From contig JALEGJ010000083.1 in the NCBI GenBank assembly GCA_022763115.1, forward strand, positions 1-50,547: a DNA stretch of 50,547 bases. Direction: 5' to 3'. The notes under the pieces were generated by a model. That model was not told where the DNA came from, made no database searches, and saw only the letters and a list, made by a program, of their open reading frames with translations. This stretch comes from Aquisalinus sp. (lineage in GTDB: Bacteria > Pseudomonadota > Alphaproteobacteria > Caulobacterales > Parvularculaceae). A program made the translations under genes and the position numbers. Positions 44,905-50,547 of the stretch are shown here, one piece after another; position 1 is the stretch's first letter, and the number at the start of each line of letters is the position of its first letter.

Positions 44905-45711
44905 ATGTGCAACTGTCATTCGTCCGGGCATCATCATGAGCAACCAACAGTATCGCGCCGCCATTTGCTGAAAACGCTGGCGGGTGGCACGGCCATCGCT
45001 ATGGCACCGGGCTGTGCGTCTGTTGCAACAGCCTTCACCCCGTCTCCAGCCCAAATGGCCCAGGCAGCCTCACCAGCCTGGGACCAGTTGAAGCAGCAGC
45101 AGCGCGTTTCTACAAATTCACGCTATACAAGCCGCGTCAACCGCGTTGCGCCGCGTGTGCTCAGGGCAGCAGGTGAAAACCCTGCAAACTGGGAAGTTGT
45201 GACTTTTGAAGACAAGTCCCTGAATGCCTTTGCGCTGCCCAACAACAAGATCGGTATCCATACGGGCATTCTGGATATCATGGAGAATGATGACCAGATT
45301 GCCGTCGTCATTGGTCATGAGGTCGGGCATGTGAAACTCAACCACTCCGGTCAGCGCTATGGTCAGCAGGCTGCGACCCAGCTTGGTCTTGGCGTGGCCG
45401 GTGCCGTGCTCGATTCAAGGAATGTGCAGAGTTCGCAGTCCATCATGCAGGCGCTCGGACTTGGCGCGCAGGTTGGTTTCTTGTTGCCATATTCTCGCGA
45501 CCATGAGCTGGAAGCAGATCGTCTTGGCCTTCGCTACATGCCAAATGCCAATTACGATCCGCGCGAAGCCCTGGCGTTTTGGACTCGGATGGCGAATGCC
45601 AAGGCGCAGGCTGCGGGCAGCCCACCAGAGTTTCTCTCTACACACCCGGCAGATGCAACGCGCATCAACTTCATCCGTCAGGAACTCAACGCCATGGGGT
45701 ATTCAGCTTGA
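44905..45711 (+). CDS. M48-family zinc metalloprotease
   Basis: The 268-residue product starts with a Cys/His-rich head (CNCHSSGHHHEQ), then a twin-arginine-like SRRHLLKTLAGGTAIAMAPGC with lipobox APGC. The M48 motif HEVGHVKLNH gives the two zinc His and catalytic Glu, and ELEADRLGLRYM supplies the third ligand. Members (BepA, LoiP, YcaL) check outer-membrane protein assembly in the periplasm. GGGTGGG precedes the ATG. The metal-binding head before the signal is unusual. Confidence 0.9.
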   Translation: MCNCHSSGHHHEQPTVSRRHLLKTLAGGTAIAMAPGCASVATAFTPSPAQMAQAASPAWDQLKQQQRVSTNSRYTSRVNRVAPRVLRAAGENPANWEVVTFEDKSLNAFALPNNKIGIHTGILDIMENDDQIAVVIGHEVGHVKLNHSGQRYGQQAATQLGLGVAGAVLDSRNVQSSQSIMQALGLGAQVGFLLPYSRDHELEADRLGLRYMPNANYDPREALAFWTRMANAKAQAAGSPPEFLSTHPADATRINFIRQELNAMGYSA

Positions 45712-45788
45712 GCTGCTGCGCGAACTTCCATTTTTCAGCTTGATAATCAGAAGAAGCGCGCCTAGTTTGCGCGCTCGCATTCAGAAAA

Positions 45789-45865
45789 GCCGCCTTAGCT
45801 CAGCAGGTTAGAGCGCTAGATTGTGGATCTAGAGGTCCCTGGTTCGAGACCAGGAGGCGGTACCA
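45789..45865 (+). tRNA. tRNA-His (anticodon GUG)
   Basis: The 77-base cloverleaf has acceptor GCCGCCT/AGGCGGT, discriminator A73 and encoded CCA. The anticodon arm is CTAGA, loop TTGTGGA, TCTAG, giving GUG. The T-arm is CCTGG TTCGAGA CCAGG. The base before the acceptor stem is A, so the G at -1 normal in tRNA-His is not encoded. Absence of G-1 with A73 is known for a group of Alphaproteobacteria. Confidence 0.96.
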
Positions 45866-45954
45866 TCTTGGCAGGTTGAATTCAGGGATACGCTTTACGA
45901 GCGTGTTTAACTTGTATCTGTACCGCCCTGACCGTATATTGTTACGAAGTCACA

Positions 45955-46341
45955 ATGGGAACGCAGATGCCGCTTTATGGCCACATCAGGAGATGTCGCT
46001 TTACTTTAGGTAAGGCTCTGGCTCTTGTGGCGGTATTCATGATGCTGGTAGCGCCGGCGCACTCTCATGCTGATCATGAAGATCACTATGGTCATATGCA
46101 CGATCATTCGGTGCATGAGCACCATCATGACCATAATCAGGGAGAGGGTGAAAACAGCGAACAGGATGAGTGTCTGGTTTGCTGCATTATCTCACATCAT
46201 TCTGCCGGTGCTGTCCTCGCAGAAGACTCCGCCTGCCCGAAACTGCACGTCGTTGCGAACTGGGTTGCGCCTGTCCTCCAAAACTTTCGTGCACTTCAGA
46301 GCCTCTCTGCTCACAATGCCAGAGCGCCGCCCTTTTCCTGA
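45955..46341 (+). CDS. Histidine-rich small envelope protein of the zinc block
   Basis: The 128-residue product has a signal or membrane segment (GKALALVAVFMMLVAPAHSHA), then a His/Asp/Glu stretch (HADHEDHYGHMHDHSVHEHHHDH) and a CLVCCIISHHS cluster. The composition suits zinc binding and resembles DUF2946-type proteins. ATG 45967 (GGGAACG upstream) is an alternative start. It lies 42 bases before the Fur-family gene, with a ZrgA-like protein next, so zinc uptake or storage is the best guess. Confidence 0.7.
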   Translation: MGTQMPLYGHIRRCRFTLGKALALVAVFMMLVAPAHSHADHEDHYGHMHDHSVHEHHHDHNQGEGENSEQDECLVCCIISHHSAGAVLAEDSACPKLHVVANWVAPVLQNFRALQSLSAHNARAPPFS

Positions 46342-46383
46342 TTTTTGAATGACTTGGTTCTTTCGAATTTCTGGAGAAAAATT

Positions 46384-46863
46384 ATGGCGTATGAATATGG
46401 CATCGCGACGTTTGATCGCGGATTGGAAAAAGTCGGGGAGCGATCTTCCCCGCGCGCACCCCTCAAACTCAGTCGAAATGAGGAGCTGGTTTTCAGGGAG
46501 TTGTCTTTGAAGGACACGCCCGTCAAGGCATATCAATTGCTCGATTCATTGATGGCTCATGGATTGCGATCCCCGATGACAATTTACAGAGCGCTTGATT
46601 CACTGATCAAGAAGGGCTTTGCCAAGAAGGTTATCTCACAAAATGCCTTTATCGCCCTGAAGTCCGATGATGTGGCAAAGGTCAGTGCTTTTATGACCTG
46701 CAGTACCTGCAAGCAGACGCGCAAAATCGAGATCAGTAAATCTCTTGTGGAGGGTATGTTCGGTACCGAAAGCATTGCCCTGCAGGAGGTATTCATTGAG
46801 GCCAATGGCAAATGCCTTGGCGATGATTGCTCCGCGCAGGGCATCGGTATGGAGCCGAATTAG
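46384..46863 (+). CDS. zur: Fur-family transcriptional regulator, probably Zur
   Basis: The 159-residue product has the Fur winged helix (LKDTPVKAYQLLDSLMAHGLRSPMTIYRALDSLIKKGFAKKV) and the dimerisation part with FMTCSTCKQTRKIEI, the Cys pair for structural zinc, plus CLGDDC near the end. The ATG at 46384 has GGAGA seven bases upstream. Its place between a His-rich protein and a ZrgA-like protein points to Zur, the zinc-responsive repressor, rather than Fur. No obvious Zur box can be seen upstream of the block. Confidence 0.88.
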   Translation: MAYEYGIATFDRGLEKVGERSSPRAPLKLSRNEELVFRELSLKDTPVKAYQLLDSLMAHGLRSPMTIYRALDSLIKKGFAKKVISQNAFIALKSDDVAKVSAFMTCSTCKQTRKIEISKSLVEGMFGTESIALQEVFIEANGKCLGDDCSAQGIGMEPN

Positions 46864-46896
46864 GATTATGTGCATGCACCAAGAGAGGAAATGAAA

Positions 46897-47499
46897 ATGC
46901 GTAAATTGGTCTTGGGCCTGGGGGCATCCTGTTCATTGATGTCAATTCCGTTTGCTGCTCTGGCACAGCATTCACATGATCATGTTCACGGGGAGGGTAA
47001 TCTTGTCATCGTGACAGAAGCCAACCCTGTGACCGTGGAGTTCAGTAGTGATCTGTGGAACCTTGTTGGTTTTGAAACTGCGCCGGAGACAGAGGCTCAG
47101 AAGACCTTGCTTTCAGAGGCCAGGGTGACTCTGGAAAGTACCGACAACATTCTGGCGTTCAACCGTCAGGCAGGCTGTGTTCTCCAGAGTGCAGAAAGTA
47201 ATTTTTCCACATTGTTTGAAGAACATGGTGATGATCATAATCACGATCATGACCATGACCACGAAGATCATCACGACCATGACGATCACGGTCTGGCAGG
47301 TGACCATGACGATGGTCATGTGAAAGCGGAAGTCAGGTACACTTTTCAGTGCGAACGCCTGGATCGCTTGAATAGTCTCTCAACCAGCTTGCTTGAAGAG
47401 TTTGCAAATCTTGAAAAGGTTGAGGCTGTTGCCTTCACGCCTGCAGGTCAGCTCTGGCATCAGTTCCGCAAGAGCGCCCCTAAAATGGATCTCAAGTAA
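46897..47499 (+). CDS. ZrgA-like zinc-binding periplasmic protein (DUF2796)
   Basis: The 200-residue product has a signal peptide (LVLGLGASCSLMSIPFAALA), HSHDHVHGEGNLVIV, and a DHNHDHDHDHEDHHDHDDH-type run in the middle, the layout of DUF2796/ZrgA. ZrgA is a zinc-regulated uptake component in Vibrio cholerae, where it works with an ABC transporter. The ATG at 46897 has AGAGGA seven bases upstream; ATG 46891 would be too close. It follows zur by 33 bases and precedes a DUF3299 lipoprotein by three. Confidence 0.88.
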   Translation: MRKLVLGLGASCSLMSIPFAALAQHSHDHVHGEGNLVIVTEANPVTVEFSSDLWNLVGFETAPETEAQKTLLSEARVTLESTDNILAFNRQAGCVLQSAESNFSTLFEEHGDDHNHDHDHDHEDHHDHDDHGLAGDHDDGHVKAEVRYTFQCERLDRLNSLSTSLLEEFANLEKVEAVAFTPAGQLWHQFRKSAPKMDLK

Positions 47500-47502
47500 T
47501 AG

Positions 47503-48156
47503 ATGATCTCGACAGTTTTGGCCCGGGCGGCATTCCTGCTCGGCATTCTCTTGCCGGCTCTCTCAGTGTCGGGCTGCAGCGGGCTGCAGCCTGATAAACT
47601 CGAAGTGCAGCAATTTGATCCGTCGGTTTTGAGAGGCGGGCAGGATATTTCCTCACTTGCCTGGGATGATCTCTTGCCAGAAGGAGAAGAGCGGATAATC
47701 GCCCGGTTGCAAGACGAGTATCTTGATGATCTCGCCCGACAACTAACCACGCTACAACCCCGGACACTGGCTGAGGCAGGCAGGGCAGATGCTTTTGCCG
47801 AAGTGGAAGAGGGGTCTGCGCTCGATTTCATGCCGCAGCTTGGGACGTTTAATGTCGTCAGTGAGCTGCATGACCTCAAAGTGCGCATACCGGGTTTTAT
47901 CGTTCCCTTGCAGTCTCAAGGTACAAATTTATACACGGAGTTTTTGCTGGTCCCGTATTTTGGGGCCTGTATTCACCTGCCACCTCCGCCACCCAATCAG
48001 ATCATCTATGTCATGTCTGACGTAGCTGTGCACGTAGAGGATACGGGCCGGGCATACTTTCTGGAGGGGTTATTACAGACCGATAAAATGGAGACGGAGT
48101 TGGGCAATACGGCTTATACGCTCAAACTTGACAACATCATGTTCTACGTAGAGTGA
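47503..48156 (+). CDS. DUF3299 lipoprotein
   Basis: The 217-residue product has a lipoprotein signal with lipobox VSGC and the DUF3299 domain (DFMPQLGTFNVVSELHDLKVRIPGFIVPLQ, FLLVPYFGACIHLPPPPPNQIIYV). The domain occurs with zinc uptake ABC systems; the CIHLPPPPPNQ segment is its signature. It begins three bases after the ZrgA-like gene, so they are probably cotranscribed. The ABC ATPase and permease genes usual between these two are missing. Function is unknown. Confidence 0.9.
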   Translation: MISTVLARAAFLLGILLPALSVSGCSGLQPDKLEVQQFDPSVLRGGQDISSLAWDDLLPEGEERIIARLQDEYLDDLARQLTTLQPRTLAEAGRADAFAEVEEGSALDFMPQLGTFNVVSELHDLKVRIPGFIVPLQSQGTNLYTEFLLVPYFGACIHLPPPPPNQIIYVMSDVAVHVEDTGRAYFLEGLLQTDKMETELGNTAYTLKLDNIMFYVE

Positions 48157-48233
48157 CGCCTTCCGGCTGAAACTTGCCTTGTGGTGGGCAGTCTGGGTAG
48201 ACAGGCGCGAGATCATGCGCTGGAGGTTTTGAT

Positions 48234-49310
48234 ATGGAAGAAGTTCTTTTTGAAGAAAAAGAGGGGTGGGGGATCATCACTCTCAATCGACCCAAGGCCT
48301 TCAATGCGCTGACCTGGAACATGTGCCGCCTGATGCTGGCCCGTCTGAAAGAATGGGTAACGGATGATGAGATCAGGGCGGTTCTGATTAGGGGAGAAGG
48401 CGAAAAAGCATTTTGTGCTGGTGGAGACATTCGCTGGCTGTATGAAACGTCGCAAGAAGATCCCCATGGTGCAGCGGAGTTCTTCCGGACTGAATATAAT
48501 CTCAATTCCCTGATCCATCATTACCCGAAACCTTACGTTGCACTTATGCATGGCGTTGTCATGGGCGGCGGCGTCGGGGTGTCGATTTCGGCCAGTACAC
48601 GGATTGTGTCTGACACGCTCACCTGGGCCATGCCGGAAACCGGCATCGGCATGGTGCCTGATGTGGGGGGCAGTTATTTCCTACCGCGACTGGGCGGAGG
48701 GCTGGGGCTTTACCTTGCGCTTACCGGACATCGCCTGAATGGCACTGACAGTGTCTATGCTGGCATTGCAACGCACCACGTGCCTTATGAGCAGTTTGAG
48801 GCATTAGAGGAGGCGTTGGCTGGTATTGGCAAGCAAGACCTGACACAGAAGAGTATAGATGCGTGTGTCGCGACGTTTGATAAACCCGGAGATACGGCCC
48901 TAAAGGACAGCCGTGCACAGATAGATCAGCAGTTTTCTGTGCCCCAGAGCGTGGAAGATATTATCGAGGCGCTTGGTCGCGAGGGCGGGGCCTTTGCTGA
49001 AAAAACCCTGCAGTCTCTTGGCCGCATGTCTCCCACAGCTCTCAAGCTGACCTACGAGGAAGTGCAGCGCGGCGCCGACATGACATTTGACGAGTGCCTG
49101 ATCATGGAATTTGCTCTGGTGCGCAAAATCATGGAAGGCCCTGATTTCCACGAGGGCGTGCGCGCACAAATCATTGACAAGGACCGAAATCCCAAATGGT
49201 CTCCCGAGGATTTGTCAGGTGTGACAGACGACCTGACTGCACCGTACTTTGCTGATCTGGGGCAGAACGCCCTGCGGTTGGATCACGGGGTTACAAAACA
49301 GGCGGGATAG
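48234..49310 (+). CDS. 3-Hydroxyisobutyryl-CoA hydrolase-like protein
   Basis: The 358-residue crotonase-fold protein has the oxyanion-hole segments FCAGGDIRWLYE and GVVMGGGVGVSISAS and the catalytic PETGIGMVPDVGGSYFLPRLGG. Length and the C-terminal extension (SPTALKLTYEEVQRGADMTFDECLIMEF) are those of 3-hydroxyisobutyryl-CoA hydrolase of valine breakdown, rather than a plain enoyl-CoA hydratase. No other valine genes are adjacent. Confidence 0.92.
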   Translation: MEEVLFEEKEGWGIITLNRPKAFNALTWNMCRLMLARLKEWVTDDEIRAVLIRGEGEKAFCAGGDIRWLYETSQEDPHGAAEFFRTEYNLNSLIHHYPKPYVALMHGVVMGGGVGVSISASTRIVSDTLTWAMPETGIGMVPDVGGSYFLPRLGGGLGLYLALTGHRLNGTDSVYAGIATHHVPYEQFEALEEALAGIGKQDLTQKSIDACVATFDKPGDTALKDSRAQIDQQFSVPQSVEDIIEALGREGGAFAEKTLQSLGRMSPTALKLTYEEVQRGADMTFDECLIMEFALVRKIMEGPDFHEGVRAQIIDKDRNPKWSPEDLSGVTDDLTAPYFADLGQNALRLDHGVTKQAG

Positions 49311-49327
49311 GTCCTGGTCCAGGCGTG

Positions 49328-49756
49328 TCAGGCGGCTTCCACCTCTTTCATGATCGCAGCACCTTCCTCGCGTGACAGGCCAAGGCCGCGCTCGATTGCT
49401 TCGAGCGCGAGGCTCTCACCAGCTTCAACAAGCCCGTCCGCCAGAAGAACCATATAGGCGGATTTGAAGATAAGCACTTTCTCATCCTGTGTCAGCGATG
49501 CCTGCTCGTCACTCAGCTTCTCTTCGATATCGACGCGCTGGTCGAGGAAGGGGTAAGCAATCTGCCCAATTGTATCAGCTCCCAGCTGTGTGCCGGTCAG
49601 GCCAGCATAGATCTCGTCAATCTTGGCCATCTCTTCTGCGGCAACATCACCATCTGCGGCTGCCATCGCCACCATGGCGTGAATGGTCAGACGTCTGCCT
49701 TCGACACTTGGCTCAGGATGTTTGCGTGATTTGAATTTCTTGAAAATGCCCAGCAT
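49328..49756 (-). CDS. TerB-like protein
   Basis: The 142-residue product starts at ATG 49756 with GGGAGAG upstream, begins LGIFKKFKSRKHPEP and continues as one helical TerB-type domain (MVAMAAADGDVAAEEMAKIDEIYAGL, ILMVLLADGLVEAGE-like segment). TerB proteins are linked with tellurite resistance and envelope stress. It has no membrane span. It converges with the hydrolase gene. Confidence 0.85.
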   Translation of the reverse strand: MLGIFKKFKSRKHPEPSVEGRRLTIHAMVAMAAADGDVAAEEMAKIDEIYAGLTGTQLGADTIGQIAYPFLDQRVDIEEKLSDEQASLTQDEKVLIFKSAYMVLLADGLVEAGESLALEAIERGLGLSREEGAAIMKEVEAA

Positions 49757-49859
49757 TTTACTCTCCCGGTTCCTCTGGCACATCTCCTATCACAGGTTTC
49801 CGGTTGCGGTAAATGCTGCCACGCCTGTCATCCGGACAGGACTTGTGTGAGGGATTTCA

Positions 49860-50153
49860 TTAGCATGATCTGTCACACTTTTGGAAATAGTGCACGCCCT
49901 CTTGCGGGTTTATCCGCGCCGGGGATCGCTCGGGCCCACCTAACCGAACCATGTTCGGATTCTGTATGAGCCTTATCCCATGAGGATATAAACTTCTTCC
50001 GTATTCGTCTGCCAGTTCATCTTGCGTGCCACAATTCAGGTCACAGATAACCGTACAGGGAATAATCACCAGATTGTCAAAGAGCCGCCAGACCTGCACC
50101 AGAGACACTGGCGATTGCTGACCTGCCGGAGAACATAAATATCCAACCGACAC
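49860..50153 (-). other. Strongly promoted interval: candidate structured RNA or leaderless short gene
   Basis: A leftward promoter at 50159-50187 would start transcripts near 50152. A GTG at 50153 opens a 97-codon frame (SVGYLCSPAGQQSPVS at its start) rich in Cys and rare codons (AGA, AGG, ATA, TTA), which makes coding doubtful. The interval holds several short perfect stems: CGCCAG/CTGGCG (50086-50113), TATCC/GGATA (49974-49988), CCGAAC/GTTCGG (49944-49958) and GCGG/CCGC (49904-49917). It matches neither tmRNA, RNase P nor SRP RNA by their conserved motifs. The rest of 49757-50453 (about 0.7 kb) has no other gene I can support. Confidence 0.4.
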
Positions 50154-50158
50154 ATTAG

Positions 50159-50187
50159 CATATAGAACAAATCATGATAAATGTCAA
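50159..50187 (-). promoter_or_regulatory. Strong sigma-70-type promoter, leftward
   Basis: On the minus strand TTGACA (50187-50182) and TATATG (50164-50159) are spaced by exactly 17 bases in an AT-rich surround. This is among the clearest housekeeping promoters in the window. Confidence 0.65.
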
Positions 50188-50338
50188 TTGGTAATTTGGC
50201 GATTATGTCTCTTTTTCTCTGTTTCCGCGGTTCATGCGCTTGGCTCTCTCTACAGGTATGGAGCCGCACAGGGACACGCCATGCCTGTCTGGCGCCTGGC
50301 TTGCTCAAGCGGGGCGGGTATTTGCCTCAAATTTGTCT

Positions 50339-50422
50339 CATTCCGGGAAATTTAGCAGTCAAACTGCCCAACTCTTGCCACAATTCAAAAATAGGTGCTA
50401 CTAGCATTATATTCCCGGAATG
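50339..50422. repeat. Paired inverted 11-bp sites before the last gene
   Basis: CATTCCGGGAA (50339-50349) and TTCCCGGAATG (50412-50422) are exact reverse complements; each is itself near-palindromic (TTCCsGGAA). They bracket the likely promoter of the lipoprotein gene (TTGCCA near 50375). They may be operator sites for looping or cooperative binding. Confidence 0.45.
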
Positions 50423-50453
50423 GGTCCGGGGGGAAATCAAGGGAACGAGATTT

Positions 50454-50547
50454 ATGAAACTGAAGTATGGTATTGCACCGATTGCACTTGCTGCGCTTGT
50501 TGTGACAGGCTGCGAGAGCACAGGTATCGGCAGTGGTTCATCATCTG
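50454..50547 (+). CDS. Lipoprotein, start only (runs off the window)
   Basis: The ATG at 50454 opens a frame with a short basic head (KLKYGIAPIALAALVVTGC) and lipobox VTGC, then ESTGIGSGSSS before the window ends. Such glycine-rich starts are common in OmpA-type and Pal-like lipoproteins, but the domain is out of sight. GGGA lies about ten bases upstream. Confidence 0.75.
   Translation, partial: MKLKYGIAPIALAALVVTGCESTGIGSGSSS

Noticed and set aside
45866-45954. Zur box before the zinc block
   Set aside because: GTATATTGTTACG is only vaguely like alphaproteobacterial Zur sites; no clear palindrome.
50066-50308. 80-codon minus-strand frame upstream of the last gene
   Set aside because: Basic, no ribosome binding site, crosses the strong leftward promoter; not credible as a gene.
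1-50547. Insertion sequence, prophage or integrative element
   Set aside because: No transposase, integrase, phage structural gene, tRNA-flanking direct repeat or abrupt composition change was seen.

Overview
The window reads as ordinary chromosome of a free-living alphaproteobacterium, probably marine or aquatic. The evidence is the recA-alaS order, an RpoH-type sigma factor, a CckA hybrid kinase, a full CtrA-type site (TTAA-N7-TTAAC), a tRNA-His with A73 and no extra G at -1, a class II DAHP synthase, a fused CysNC and a PodJ-like polar factor. GC content looks moderate. I see no insertion sequence, prophage, integrase or CRISPR array. Species cannot be assigned by reading.

Layout. 1-6.5 kb: housekeeping block (recA, alaS, rpoH, rluD, a small membrane protein). 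6.8-11.9 kb: accessory block with two paralogous membrane proteins plus a winged-helix regulator, a serine hydrolase, a TonB-like protein, PdeM nuclease and a DUF3429 protein. 12-16.4 kb: PodJ/Sel1-like factor divergent from a DmdC-like acyl-CoA dehydrogenase. 16.5-20.8 kb: two RTX secreted proteins, the first a putative zinc protease with a CtrA box just upstream. 20.9-27.2 kb: metallo-beta-lactamase-fold hydrolase, DAHP synthase, DUF6491-like lipoprotein, a Gfo/Idh/MocA plus DegT pair, and a stand-alone AhpD-like protein. 27.2-30.8 kb: NhaA, a 25-residue putative membrane peptide, an OxyR-like regulator lacking the peroxidatic cysteine, a DUF533 protein and a 47-residue membrane peptide. 31-34.8 kb: MlaA, an RND/MMPL exporter and MlaC, a lipid-transport set. 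34.9-39.6 kb: tRNA-Leu(CAA), TolC, CysD, CysNC. 39.7-41.8 kb: a three-gene unit whose first product looks like a divergent proteasome/HslV-type Ntn hydrolase. 41.9-45.7 kb: CckA and an M48 metalloprotease. 45.8-48.2 kb: tRNA-His(GUG), then a zinc block (His-rich protein, Fur/Zur regulator, ZrgA-like protein, DUF3299 lipoprotein). 48.2-50.5 kb: 3-hydroxyisobutyryl-CoA hydrolase, TerB-like protein, a 0.7 kb region with a strong leftward promoter, and the start of a lipoprotein gene.

The best candidate for an undescribed system is the 39764-41814 unit. Its first protein, once the initiator Met is removed, would begin with Thr1, has an Asp exactly at position 17 and a Lys at 36 (HslV: T1, D17, K33), and carries a long C-terminal extension. 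It is followed by a soluble protein of unknown family and a YbjQ (UPF0145) protein. Other points worth attention are the OxyR-like regulator with His in place of Cys199, the CtrA box on the RTX protease, the paralogous membrane-protein pair with its own regulator, the ZrgA/DUF3299 pair without its usual ABC transporter genes, and the strongly promoted, hairpin-rich interval near 50 kb.
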